Shown piece by piece: positions 10,901 to 19,673 of a stretch of DNA of 64,000 nucleotides; the first letter of the stretch is position 1, and each line of letters starts with the position of its first letter. The translations under genes and the position numbers were made by a program. The notes below the pieces were generated by a model, which ran no database searches, was not told the DNA's origin, and was given only the letters and a program-made list of their open reading frames with translations. The DNA lies in the NCBI GenBank assembly GCA_963820545.1, contig CAWGAJ010000001.1, forward strand, positions 1,240,001-1,304,000, given 5' to 3'. Source of the DNA: CAWGAJ01 sp963820545. GTDB lineage: Bacteria > Planctomycetota > Planctomycetia > Pirellulales > Thermoguttaceae.

Positions 10901-13900
10901 GGCTCGGCCGGCAACGATGACTGGAGCAGCAACTTGGCATCAGTGAACATCGCTAGCGCCGCATGTTTCAATGGCGCGGAGGCCAACGTCCGGATCGACG
11001 CGCTAACTGGATCGGGCACATTCTTAGGCGGCTATTCCGGCGGCTGGGGCTATGTTAACGATACCATCGGCGTCAACAACGGCTCCGGCACCTTCTCCGG
11101 GTTGATCGAAGATTACCTTGCCCCCCTGAACCTGGTCAAGACGGGCACCGGCACGCAGGTCCTCTCCGGCAGCAATACCTACACTGGTGCCACGACAATC
11201 TCCAGCGGAATACTCGAAGTTGGCATCTTGAACAACGGTGGAACGGCCAGCGGCGTCGGCAGTTCGTCTAATGACGCAGGCAATCTGGTAATCAACGGTG
11301 GCACCTTAAAATACAGCGGCGCCGGCAATAGTACCGACCGGCTCTTCACATTGACCCAGAATGGCGGCGCCTTAGATGCCTCTGGCACCGGGGCTGTCAT
11401 TTTAAGCAGCACCGGCGCAGTGTCATTTTCCGGCCCGGGCGCCCGCACGTTAACCCTCACTGGCACGAATACCGGCAGCAATACTTTAGCGGCGAGCATC
11501 GGCAACGGGCCTTTCGGAGCGACCTCTTTGGTCAAATCCGGGACAGGAACATGGGTCCTCACAGGGACCAGTGGCTACACCGGCGGCACGACCATCAATG
11601 CCGGTACGCTGAAACTGAATGGTGGAGACGACCTGCTGTCCACTACCGGGGCGATCACGATCACGGGGGGAGTGTTGGATATTGATCCCAATACCCAGCA
11701 CACATCCGGCGCGGTCAGCTTCCAGGGCGGGACGGTGCAGAACGGCACGATCGTCAAATCTGGTGCCCCCTACGACGGCCAGGCGGGCATGGTCTCGACG
11801 ATACTCGACGGCAGCGTTGGTCTCACCAAAACTACAACCGGCACTTTGACACTTTCAGCAAGCAATACCTACACCGGCGACACGCTAATAAGTGGCGGCA
11901 CGCTGATAGCCAACAAGGTAGCATCGTTGCCGGGATACAACGTGTCGGGTAAGGTCACGGTAAATGCCGGCGGAACACTTGCCGTTCGGGCCGGAGCCAC
12001 CGCAGGTGAATGGACTGCCTCGGAAATCATCACCTTGCAAAATAGCGCCGTCTTCAATAGCGGCTCTTTCCTGGGCATCGACACCAGCAGCGACAATTTC
12101 TCTTATAGCGACGTCATCGGAGGGAGCATAGGCTTGAGCAAACTGGGTTGTAACACGTTGACGCTCACCGCGTCCAATACCTACACCGGCGGCACAATCA
12201 TTAACGACGGCACGCTGAAACTGTCGGGCGGAGACGACCGGCTGTCCACCACCGGGGCGATCACGCTCAACGGCGGCGTTTTAGATCTGGAGAACAATAC
12301 TCAACACACCTCCGGCATTGTCAACTTCCAGGGAGGGACGGTACAAAACGGAACGATCTTCAAGACCGGGGCCGACTACGACTTCCAGGCCGGCACGGTC
12401 TCGGCAAGCCTCGCCGGCAGTGTTGGTCTGACCAAAAGCTCAACCGGTACCTTGACACTCACCGCCAGCAATTCCTACACCGGCGCCACGACCATCACTG
12501 ACGGCACATTGAACCTGTCCGGCGGAAACGACCTGCTGTCTACCACCGGGGCGATTATGATCTATGGCGGTGTGTTTGATCTTGATGGAAATACCCAACA
12601 CACATCCGGTGACGTCATCTTCGGCCGTGAGTTGGATTTAGGCCTCAAAGGTCAACACCCATACGGCAGCGTCGTCTTCCAAGGCGGGGATGTGCCACCC
12701 GGCACGATTGTCCACGACGGGGACGACTACGACGGCCGGTGCGGCGGCCCGATCTGGGCGGACCTTGAAGGCACCGCTGGTCTAACCAAAACCACAGCCG
12801 GCACGCTGACTCTTGGCGCCAGCAATTCCTACAACGGCGGCACGAAAATCAGAGCGGGGATTCTCAGCGTTTCGATATTGGCCGACGGCGGATCAAACAG
12901 CGGCGTTGGCCGTTCACAAAGTGATGCATCCAACCTGGTGCTTAACGGCGGCACTCTGCAATACACCGGCCCCGCCGTCAGCACCGATCGCGCCTTCCAA
13001 TTGGGCTTGGGCGTATCGGCCGGGACCCTCGATGCCTCGGGCAGCGGAGCCGTCAATTGGACCTACACCGGGACAATGGGCTTTTTTGGTTCCGACACTC
13101 TCCCCCGCACGTTAACCCTCACCGGCACGAATACCGGCGATAATACTTTAGCGGCGATCATCGGCAACGTGAGCAGCAACCCCAATGCCAAGACCTCTTT
13201 AGTCAAATCCGGGTCAGGAACATGGGTCCTCTCCGGGGCCAACACCTACACCGGCGGCACGACCATCAGCGACGGTATGCTGAAACTGTGCGGCGGAAAC
13301 GACCGGCTGTCTGGCACCGGGGCGATCACGATCACGGGCGGCGTGTTAGATTTAGGCACGAACACCCAACACACCTCCGGCATGTTCAGCTTGCAAGGCG
13401 GGACGGTGCAAAATGGCAAGATTACCAAATCCGGCGACAACTACGACGGCCAGGCCGGCACAGTCTCGGCGGTACTTGACGGCGCAGTGGGGCTAGCCAA
13501 AACCACAGCCGGCACGTTAACAATCAGCGCGACCAATACCTACACGGGCGATACCACAATCAGCAGCGGCCACTTGCAGTTGGGCGGCGACAATGTGCTT
13601 CCCTACGGTTCCGGGACAGGTAATGTGAATCTTACCGGCTCCTCTTCCGTCCTAGAGATGAACAATTACAACCTCAACATTAATGGACTCAGCGGCACTG
13701 ACGGAATCATTCAAAACAGTGGAGGCAGTATAAAGACACTCACCTTTGGCAATAACGACGCCAGCGGCTATACCTACGCGGGAAGCATTACCAGTAATGT
13801 GGCACTCGCTAAGGTCGGCACCGGCACCCAGACCATTTCTGGAACCAATACCTACGTGGGTGACACAACTATCAATAATGGCACGCTGAAGTTGGGTGGG

Positions 13901-15529
13901 CCAAGTGCGTTTCCCGGAGGCAATGTGAATCTGACCTCAAGCAGCGCCATCCTGGAACTGAATGACAACTACGTCATAATCAACGGACTTAACGGCACTG
14001 CTGGGAGCGTCCGAAACAGCGGTACCAACATCACAGGCATCGTCTTGGGCTATGATAACGGAAACGGCAGCTACGCGGGAACCATTGACGGCAATTTGGT
14101 GCTCTACAAATTCGGCAGCGGCACCCAGATCCTCTCGGGGAGCAATACCTACACGCTCGGCACGGGCATCATTGAAGGTCAGTTGCAGTTGGGCGCCGAC
14201 AATCCGCTTCCCTACGGTCCTGGGAAAGGCCCCGGCGTGGTGGTGGGTTTATTTCCTTTCCCTTTCTACAACTCCATATTAGAGATGAACGGCCACGCCC
14301 TCAACATCAACGGACTCTATGTCGCTCCTGGAGGGATCGTCCGTAACAGCGGCAGCAGCAATACGCTTACTTTGGGGCATAACGACGCATCTGGTGCCTG
14401 TATGGGAACCATTGAAGGCAACTTGGCACTCGTCAAAGTCGGCAGTGGCTTTCAGTTTCTCTCGGGGACCAATACCTACACCGGCACCACGCTAATATCT
14501 GGGGGCATATTGTGGGCCAACAACGCAGCGTCGTTGCCGGGATACAACGCGTCAGGTAAGGTCACGGTAAATGCCGGCGCTAAACTGGTTGTTCAGGCCG
14601 GAGCCGCCACGGGCGAATGGACCGCGTCGGAAATCAACAACCTGCAAAGTAGTGCCTTCTTCAATAGCGGCTCCTTCCTGGGCATTGACACCACCAGCGA
14701 TAATTTCTCTTATGGCAATGTCATCGGAGGATCCTTAGGCTTGATCAAGATAGGTACTAACACATTGACCTTAACGGGAACCAATACCTACACCGGCGGC
14801 ACGATCATTGGCCTTGGCGATGTGTCCGTTGACATTTTTGGCGAGGTGTTGTCCTTTAGCATTAGTGGCGGTGTGTTGTCCGTGGGCAGCAACGTGAACC
14901 TGGGCAACGCGGCCGGCAGCGTGACCTTCAACGGCGGCAAACTGGCGGTCACGGGTGCTATTTCCATGGCCCGGCCGATTATACTCAACGCCACAGGCGG
15001 CGGCATCGATACCGCGGGCAACTTGGTGGAAATCACCGGCGCACAGAATACCACCTGGGGCGCCGGCACACTGACCGTGGACGGCGCCAGCGGCGGCGAG
15101 TTAAAACTGAATCGCACGGGCGGCACGGTCTCCGTAGATCCTGCTGCCGTGCTCCAGATCAACGCCGGGGCCAAGGTGGAATTGACCGGAACGCCCGCCA
15201 CCAAATCCGGGTCCAACTTCCTAAAAATCATCAACAGCAGCCTCACCTCGCTGTTGGTCAGCGGCACCACCGCTCAGGAAGTGGGCAGCATTACTGGAAC
15301 AGGCGCAACGGAAGTTGCCAGCAATGCCACGTTGATCGTCAGCTCGATCTCGCAGACCCATATCTCAATTGGGTCACACGCAAAGCTGATTGTCAGGCCG
15401 TCGGGTTCCGGCCCGCTGTCCGATGGAGCGGATTTAACTTCGATCACACCGGTGCCAGAGCCATCGACATGGGCCATGCTGATGTTGGCCGCCATGGGAT
15501 TGGGCATTTACCGGCGCCGCAGACGATAA
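7937..15529 (+). CDS. Giant autotransporter-associated beta-strand repeat protein with PEP-CTERM tail (2530 aa)
   Basis: Paralogue of the preceding gene: near-identical signal peptide (MSRKLQ...CVKYATGLLPMV), the same ADLYWNPPTGG first strand, about 17 PATR-type repeats (LVKSGTGTWVLTGTSGYTGG and variants), and a C-terminal stretch of about 220 residues that matches its neighbour almost residue for residue through VPEPSTWAMLM and the RRRRR tail. Extra modules absent from the shorter protein include a region at about 9490-10150 (GLGSGLVTLSGGALGM..., TLRLGALDDGG) and one at about 10640-11110. Many internal modules are themselves duplicated, so length probably changes by recombination between repeats. 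Predicted cell-surface or matrix protein sorted by an exosortase encoded elsewhere. The 7.6-kb frame is intact, which argues for good sequence quality here. Confidence 0.88.
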   Translation: MSRKLQDSCVKYATGLLPMVLWFLTAATAQAADLYWNPPTGGDGTWDTSSIQWSTSSEGPLNYIWSNTAWNNGIFNNTGGDVSIQTGGINVGNLTFNVDGYTLQNLPSQDDHLTISTSANVTVTNSTDTATISAIISNAGFTKRGLGTLIVSGSNASLSGTVTIGIPNTNDGGALRVTNSNALGNAAIVITGGYNGTGVNPSVNPAQLQLAGGITLTNDITIQQKRDNPGRGPEGHLTPVLNEFPASLVNISGDNYIGTAGTTAIHIVLWGNHTIVQSDSGNLTILGNVVSDAGTTTRDLVLRGSSNGEISGTIGPGLSSYGIAVWKEGTGTWTLSGSNDGNQPFWVHDGVLRLANSNALGANTSTGTATVASSLYDEITNTTAPATGRIELAGGVNIPKAITLQGRNTATYAHLANYSSSNTISGDLLLTQVDANSSNGNGSYYLIQSNANTLTLNNIKNNSSYTGTRFLNFSGDHDIVVNGVIGGSGSASNPNDISVTKSGSGILTLSGSNPYSGGTTINSGKLRASSGNGLGSGLVTLSGGALGMVSGANYSNQLQVNDNATGTVLVQVVDAYASTAGPLTMGNNAVLNFGPDSNTQPDWPGELDVGATTLQGNATFNVDNFGTAQGTLRLGALDDGGMPRTFTKLGPGFLALDQPATSVSNGTQVNVAEGIMFSHPLALGTGAKVDVATGATFMTGYGQILAGLSGNGLVGLGAYPLTQMTLTINTPSDLSLDFSGFITGDSDITLVKNGSGTQVLSGTNSNYYGATVISGGTLSVSLLADGGTVSSIGTSSNNAGNLVINGGALKYIGAGNSTDRLFTLTQNGGALDASGTGALSLTSTGAVSFSGTGARTLTLTGTNAGNNTLAASIGNGTGGTTSLVKSGTGTWVLTGTSGYTGGTTVNAGSLVVQDSSLYSSTISINSGATLEYKVNDYIGQGQTAFSGGGKLVKSGTAVLVFGGGPGNTVTWGLGSGAVIDVQAGIFVGGSAGNDDWSSNLASVNIASAACFNGAEANVRIDALTGSGTFLGGYSGGWGYVNDTIGVNNGSGTFSGLIEDYLAPLNLVKTGTGTQVLSGSNTYTGATTISSGILEVGILNNGGTASGVGSSSNDAGNLVINGGTLKYSGAGNSTDRLFTLTQNGGALDASGTGAVILSSTGAVSFSGPGARTLTLTGTNTGSNTLAASIGNGPFGATSLVKSGTGTWVLTGTSGYTGGTTINAGTLKLNGGDDLLSTTGAITITGGVLDIDPNTQHTSGAVSFQGGTVQNGTIVKSGAPYDGQAGMVSTILDGSVGLTKTTTGTLTLSASNTYTGDTLISGGTLIANKVASLPGYNVSGKVTVNAGGTLAVRAGATAGEWTASEIITLQNSAVFNSGSFLGIDTSSDNFSYSDVIGGSIGLSKLGCNTLTLTASNTYTGGTIINDGTLKLSGGDDRLSTTGAITLNGGVLDLENNTQHTSGIVNFQGGTVQNGTIFKTGADYDFQAGTVSASLAGSVGLTKSSTGTLTLTASNSYTGATTITDGTLNLSGGNDLLSTTGAIMIYGGVFDLDGNTQHTSGDVIFGRELDLGLKGQHPYGSVVFQGGDVPPGTIVHDGDDYDGRCGGPIWADLEGTAGLTKTTAGTLTLGASNSYNGGTKIRAGILSVSILADGGSNSGVGRSQSDASNLVLNGGTLQYTGPAVSTDRAFQLGLGVSAGTLDASGSGAVNWTYTGTMGFFGSDTLPRTLTLTGTNTGDNTLAAIIGNVSSNPNAKTSLVKSGSGTWVLSGANTYTGGTTISDGMLKLCGGNDRLSGTGAITITGGVLDLGTNTQHTSGMFSLQGGTVQNGKITKSGDNYDGQAGTVSAVLDGAVGLAKTTAGTLTISATNTYTGDTTISSGHLQLGGDNVLPYGSGTGNVNLTGSSSVLEMNNYNLNINGLSGTDGIIQNSGGSIKTLTFGNNDASGYTYAGSITSNVALAKVGTGTQTISGTNTYVGDTTINNGTLKLGGPSAFPGGNVNLTSSSAILELNDNYVIINGLNGTAGSVRNSGTNITGIVLGYDNGNGSYAGTIDGNLVLYKFGSGTQILSGSNTYTLGTGIIEGQLQLGADNPLPYGPGKGPGVVVGLFPFPFYNSILEMNGHALNINGLYVAPGGIVRNSGSSNTLTLGHNDASGACMGTIEGNLALVKVGSGFQFLSGTNTYTGTTLISGGILWANNAASLPGYNASGKVTVNAGAKLVVQAGAATGEWTASEINNLQSSAFFNSGSFLGIDTTSDNFSYGNVIGGSLGLIKIGTNTLTLTGTNTYTGGTIIGLGDVSVDIFGEVLSFSISGGVLSVGSNVNLGNAAGSVTFNGGKLAVTGAISMARPIILNATGGGIDTAGNLVEITGAQNTTWGAGTLTVDGASGGELKLNRTGGTVSVDPAAVLQINAGAKVELTGTPATKSGSNFLKIINSSLTSLLVSGTTAQEVGSITGTGATEVASNATLIVSSISQTHISIGSHAKLIVRPSGSGPLSDGADLTSITPVPEPSTWAMLMLAAMGLGIYRRRRR

Positions 15530-16040
15530 GGTTTTTTACAGTCGCCACTGAACTAGCTTCTGAGCGGCTACAGTGGCCCTCCACGGCCAAGATTATGAGA
15601 GTCAGTGGACAGGTTTCAGATAAAAGGCAAATTGTATCTTTCGATACCTAAAAGGAATCACGAAAGGTATCACCAAGGCCCAAGAAACGACCATGGCCAT
15701 AGTAGCGACCGTTTAATAAGTCTTTTTGCCTCAGTCACTTCTGTCAAGTCGGGGCAACTGGATACCGATTGAACTTTTCGTCAGCGGTGTGAAGGCGTGG
15801 GGGGCGGATACGAAGCGGCTGGTAATGGCGGCGTAGTGACTCGGCGGCGTTATGATGCGAGCGCATTTCGCTCCCACAACCTTCCTATCGCATCGAAGGG
15901 AAGGCGTAGGCGGTAGCCCCTACTGACAAGTGTTCGGGAGTTTGCTTGCCCAGTCGATATGCAGCCCAACGGTCATTCCGAACGAGGTCCTCGTAGCGAG
16001 TTGGTGCCAGGGCGGGAACTTGGCGTCGGGATGGGACGTT
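15530..16040. other. Gene-free stretch between the giant genes and the LRR gene
   Basis: About 510 bases with no convincing ORF, RNA gene or strong terminator. There is a T6 run just after the stop codon of the giant gene, without a clear stem, and a weak GATACC...GGTATC inverted repeat around 15640-15675. The flanking genes converge here. Confidence 0.4.
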
Positions 16041-17198
16041 TCAAGGCTGGATTATGCAGTGTGGTAGTTCTTGCCGAAACTTCTTCTTGCCTTCGTCGGT
16101 CACCTTGCATCCCCATAGGTTCAACGATTGGAGTTTGGTCAACCCTTTGAGATACTCCAGCCCAGCGTCGGTCACCTTGGTGTGCGACAGGTCCAGCGAT
16201 TGGAGTTTGGTAAACCCTTTGAGATGCTCCAGCCCAGCGTCGGTCACCTTGCTTCCAAACAGGTTCAGCGATTGGAGTTTTGTCAATCCTTTGAGGTGTT
16301 CTAATCCCACATCGGTGACGTTGGTTTTCTCAAGGTCGAGTGATTGGAGTTGGGTCAACCCTTTGAGGTGCTCCAAGCCTGCATCGGTAACGTTGGTGCC
16401 GTGTAGGTTCAGCGATTGGAGTTTGGTCAACCCTTTGAGGTACTCCAAGCCTGCGTCGGTCACCTTGGTGAACGTCAGGTTCAGCGATTGGAGTTTGGTC
16501 AACCCTTTGAGGTACTCCAGCCCAGCGTCAGTCACGTTGGCGTTCGCAAGGTTCAGCGATTGGAGTTGGGTCAATCCTTTGAGGTCCTTTAGGCGAGCGT
16601 CAGTCACAATGTATCCCCCCAAATACACTGACTTCACATTTTCATCAATGATTACCTTGCCACGGATTGTACAGTTAGGCAAAGCCTTCTGAAGTCCTTT
16701 TATCCCAGCGTCGGTCACCTGGGTGTCCGTCAAATCCAGCGATTGGAGCTTGGTCAACCCTTTGAGGTGCTCCAAGCCTGCATCGGTAACGTTAGTGCCG
16801 TGCAGGTTCAGCGATTGGAGCTTGGTCAACCCTTTGAGGTGCTCCAAGCCTGCATCGGTAACGTTAGTGCCGTGCAGGTTCAGCGATTGGAGTTTGGTCA
16901 ATCCTTTGAGATGCTCCAGCCCAGCGTCGGTCACCTGGGCGTTCTCCAGGTTCAGCGATTGGAGTTGGGTCAACCCTTTGGGATGCTCCAGCGCAGCGTC
17001 AGTCACAAACCATCCCGCCAAAACCACTGACTTCACTGGCTTGCCTGGACTATTTTCATCAATGATTACCTTGCCACCCAGCTTCTCGATTTCGGCGATT
17101 GCCTTTGCCTGCTCGGGATTCACTTCTGCTGCCCGGCCCGAGGCAACCACGGCAAGCGACAAGCCCAACACCTGCATCAACGCCACAATTCGGTTCAT
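16041..17198 (-). CDS. Secreted leucine-rich repeat protein
   Basis: 385-aa protein starting at ATG 17198, chosen because it opens a signal peptide (MNRIVALMQVLGLSLAVVASGRAAE) and has AGAGGT upstream; the frame continues 59 codons further without support. After the leader comes a short cap (AIAEIEKLGGKVIIDEN) and then 24-residue LRRs of the form LKGLTKLQSLNL..T.VTDAGLEH. I count 11 repeats in two blocks, 4 then 7, separated by a second copy of the cap (LPNCTIRGKVIIDENVKSV). At DNA level the repeats are 72-bp units with long identical runs, prone to recombination. The protein ends ELPHCIIQP. Such secreted LRR proteins are common in planctomycetes; a protein-binding role outside the cytoplasmic membrane is likely, but the ligand is unknown. 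Confidence 0.85.
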   Translation of the reverse strand: MNRIVALMQVLGLSLAVVASGRAAEVNPEQAKAIAEIEKLGGKVIIDENSPGKPVKSVVLAGWFVTDAALEHPKGLTQLQSLNLENAQVTDAGLEHLKGLTKLQSLNLHGTNVTDAGLEHLKGLTKLQSLNLHGTNVTDAGLEHLKGLTKLQSLDLTDTQVTDAGIKGLQKALPNCTIRGKVIIDENVKSVYLGGYIVTDARLKDLKGLTQLQSLNLANANVTDAGLEYLKGLTKLQSLNLTFTKVTDAGLEYLKGLTKLQSLNLHGTNVTDAGLEHLKGLTQLQSLDLEKTNVTDVGLEHLKGLTKLQSLNLFGSKVTDAGLEHLKGFTKLQSLDLSHTKVTDAGLEYLKGLTKLQSLNLWGCKVTDEGKKKFRQELPHCIIQP

Positions 17199-17888
17199 AA
17201 GATACCTCTGACTCAGCAATGGCGAAGCGGTCAACTCGTCCGACGGAGAAAACGTGCGTGTCCGACAATATACCCCTTCGCCGTATGAATGCAAGAACTG
17301 CAACCAGAGTGGATGCGTTTTCTGTTCTGACGCAGGCGAGTCCCGAGCAAAAGAAAGAGCCGCCCGTAGTCGCAACGGGGAGTCCCGATACTGACGAAGC
17401 GTGGACTTTCTTCAGAATAGTTTGTGAATTGTCAGGTTTGCAACACCCGTTCACGGCGGGGTGGCACTGCTGAAAAGGGCTGAGATTGTGTGCCACTGGC
17501 TTTGCCAGTGCTTTGGGCTTTCTCGACATTCCATCGTGTTGCGAGCAGAAGTGGGGACTGGCACATCGAAAGACGGTGCGGCACTTTCACGATGACCGCA
17601 ACATCTCGATTCGCCAATGATTCATGTTTTCCCGGAAAGAGTCGTCTCTCCAGAAGTTCCAGGGAAGGCACTGGCCACAAGCCAGTGACACACTTACGGG
17701 CCGGCCCGCAAGACTCCACCTTCGACCAAAACGTGACCCGGCAACGGCGGACCAGTGGTGCTTGTAAATAACAAAAAAATTTCCAACCCGTAGCATCGGC
17801 GTAGCACCAAGCCCATCCCCGCTATCGGCTTATACGCAAAGCACAAATAAATCTTTACGTAACTCTTTTATAAACAAGACGTTATAAG
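17199..17888. other. Intergenic region upstream of the LRR gene, with an inverted pair of palindromes
   Basis: No supported gene. Two palindromes of one family lie in opposite orientation: GTGTGCCACTGG...CCAGTGCT at 17488-17512 and GGCACTGG...CCAGTGACACAC at 17668-17694. The same GTGTGCCAC motif recurs at 34480-34560 and 53092-53168, each time as an inverted pair. This resembles the paired arrangement of REP/BIME sequences in other bacteria. Confidence 0.5.
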
Positions 17889-17970
17889 CGGAGGGCAAGG
17901 GACTCGAACCCTCAACCGGCAAGCCGGCACCTGATTTCGAGTCAGGCTGCTAACCATTCGCGTACCCTCC
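17889..17970 (-). tRNA. tRNA-Ser (anticodon CGA)
   Basis: Read on the minus strand: acceptor GGAGGGT pairs with GCCCTCC at the 3' side (one G-U pair), discriminator G, anticodon stem CCTGA/TCAGG around loop CTCGAAA giving anticodon CGA (reads UCG), a long variable arm GCCGGC-TT-GCCGGT typical of class II tRNA-Ser, and T-arm with GGTTCGAGTCCC. No 3' CCA is encoded. The 5' half is repeated at 21745-21780 (see island). Confidence 0.95.
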
Positions 17971-18431
17971 GGGAACAACGTAAGTCATCACCAGTCAATA
18001 AGTTGCGTCGTTGAAAAAAACTGAAAACTGTCTTTCTTGCCACTGACGCCCGTTTTTGACGCCTGTTCAACTTCATTAAGCGTTTCAACAACTCCAGCAA
18101 GAGGATATTTTAACAGGAATTCTTTAGTTGCAAAGTCATTCGAAAGCGCATACCAAACTTGCTTTCGCGTAATAGGTTACAATTATTTTTCACGTTAAGA
18201 TATCTCCAAGGGTACATCGTCGGCGAAGCAGCATGTTGAAACTATGCCTGTTTAGCAGTCTGATCTATGTTCAGACACCCAAGCTTGATTAGTAATCGGG
18301 CAATAACCACCACTCCAAGTGATAGGTGGCCGGAAAGGAAGCTTGAACGAATCGATATAACCTGCTATAGTATACACCAGTTCATATATTTGGACAATTG
18401 TGCGGCGAGCCTACAAGTTGGGAACAGGCTG
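17971..18431. other. AT-richer leader region of the island
   Basis: No gene or RNA that I can support between tRNA-Ser and the radical SAM gene, apart from an in-frame extension of the latter back to 18267 that I regard as non-coding. AT-rich runs around 18100-18200 could hold promoters, but no clear consensus pair is seen. Confidence 0.3.
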
Positions 18432-19613
18432 ATGTTCGTGGTCGATGGACTATCTGAAGATTATCTTCCCCGGCCTGTGCCGTTGTTTCAGCCTTCCAGG
18501 ATCATAATAACAAAGGGAAGCAACCGCACGAATACCCGTCGGCAACTGGCCGAGAGGATTTGTGCGGCTTACCCGGAGGCGGAAGTCGTGGAAGCATTTG
18601 GTGTGTCACATAATCGAGTTGATTTGGGCGAGTCCGATCCATTGCGATTGCATGAGCAAGGCAAGCAAACGCTTGTATTGGGTGAACACAATAGTGCGGT
18701 GCGTTTTAGTAGTGAGGAAGGCAATGCCTGCCCGAACTATTGGCATTTCTCGCCCTACGGATTCTGCCCTTACGGTTGTCACTACTGCTACTTGGCCGGA
18801 ACACCTGGAGTCTGGTTTTCGCCAACCGTGAAGATATTCCTCAACCTGGAGGAAATCCTTGCGGAAGTGGCTCGAACTGCGAACCAACTCACAAAGCCGA
18901 CGGCCTTCTATTTGGGAAAACTCCAAGATGGATTAGCATTGGAGCCATTGAGCGGCTACGCGCGGACGATGATGCCGTTTTTTGCTCAGCATCCGTTTGC
19001 ACGCATGATTATCCTTACGAAAAGCGCCGATGTAGAGAATTTGTTAAATCTCGATCATGCAAGGCATACGATTCTCTCCTGGACGGTCAACGCCCCGGAA
19101 GTTACACACAGTTTCGAGAGGAACACACCCGCTGTCATAAATCGGATCGAGGCCATGCGGCGATGTGCCCAGGCTGGTTATCAGGTGCGAGCGGTTGTTA
19201 TGCCAATTATCCCTGTTGCCGATTGGCAGGATATTTATGAGCGATTTCTGTCGGTGTTGCTCGAATCGGTCCCATTGTCGCGGATTACTCTCGGATCGAT
19301 CTGCTCCTACCCGCAAGCCCAGCGGCTGATGGAACTAAAATTAGGCAAAGAGAATGTGATATCATCACTGCTCGGGGGACTGACCCGATTTTCGTCCGAC
19401 GAAAATGGGACTGTCCCCTTTGTAACTAGCAAGTCGGACGACGGAAGGCTTCGATTCTGTCGCTCCACACGCGAGGAAGTCTACAGATGCATGATCGAAT
19501 GTATCCGCTGGGAACGACCAGACCTGGAGATCGGACTGTGCCTGGAAGATGAACCGATGTTTGCGTCACTCGAAATGCAGGAGAGTATCGGACGATGTAA
19601 CTGTGTGCTATAA
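18432..19613 (+). CDS. Radical SAM protein of the spore photoproduct lyase family
   Basis: 393-aa protein using the ATG at 18432, where similarity to the family seems to begin (PRPVPLFQPSRIIITKGS); the frame is open back to 18267. The CX3CX2C cluster (Cys112, Cys116, Cys119 in GFCPYGCHYCYLAGTPGVW) would bind the [4Fe-4S] centre that cleaves SAM. The C-terminus ends in the Cys-containing GRCNCVL. Known members repair the thymine spore photoproduct, but close homologues occur in non-sporulating bacteria where the substrate is unsettled. Residues about 315-330 (TRFSSDENGTVPFVT) coincide with a palindromic repeat, 19374-19418, that also occurs between genes at 33445, suggesting an in-frame insertion. 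First gene of the putative tRNA-Ser island. Confidence 0.82.
   Translation: MFVVDGLSEDYLPRPVPLFQPSRIIITKGSNRTNTRRQLAERICAAYPEAEVVEAFGVSHNRVDLGESDPLRLHEQGKQTLVLGEHNSAVRFSSEEGNACPNYWHFSPYGFCPYGCHYCYLAGTPGVWFSPTVKIFLNLEEILAEVARTANQLTKPTAFYLGKLQDGLALEPLSGYARTMMPFFAQHPFARMIILTKSADVENLLNLDHARHTILSWTVNAPEVTHSFERNTPAVINRIEAMRRCAQAGYQVRAVVMPIIPVADWQDIYERFLSVLLESVPLSRITLGSICSYPQAQRLMELKLGKENVISSLLGGLTRFSSDENGTVPFVTSKSDDGRLRFCRSTREEVYRCMIECIRWERPDLEIGLCLEDEPMFASLEMQESIGRCNCVL
19374..19418 (+). repeat. Palindromic repeat inside the SPL-like gene
   Basis: Forty-five bases begin GGGGGACTGACCC and end GGGACTGTCCCC, with a perfect central palindrome ATTTTCGTC-C-GACGAAAAT. A 44-base relative sits in an intergenic region at 33445-33488 and shares both ends and the ATTTTCG core. 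Here it is translated in frame. Confidence 0.6.
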
Positions 19614-19673
19614 TGAATGCTCTAGCGAATAGCGTCTAATTCTTTGTCCCTCTCAATTGTGGAGCAGATTATC

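Noticed and set aside
16041..17198. CRISPR array because of regular 72-bp repeats
   Set aside because: Repeats are coding LRR units without unique spacers.
16054..17211. Long plus-strand ORFs opposite the LRR gene
   Set aside because: They are mirrors of the 72-bp LRR repeats and give repetitive, non-protein-like sequence (SDWSLVNPLRCS repeated).
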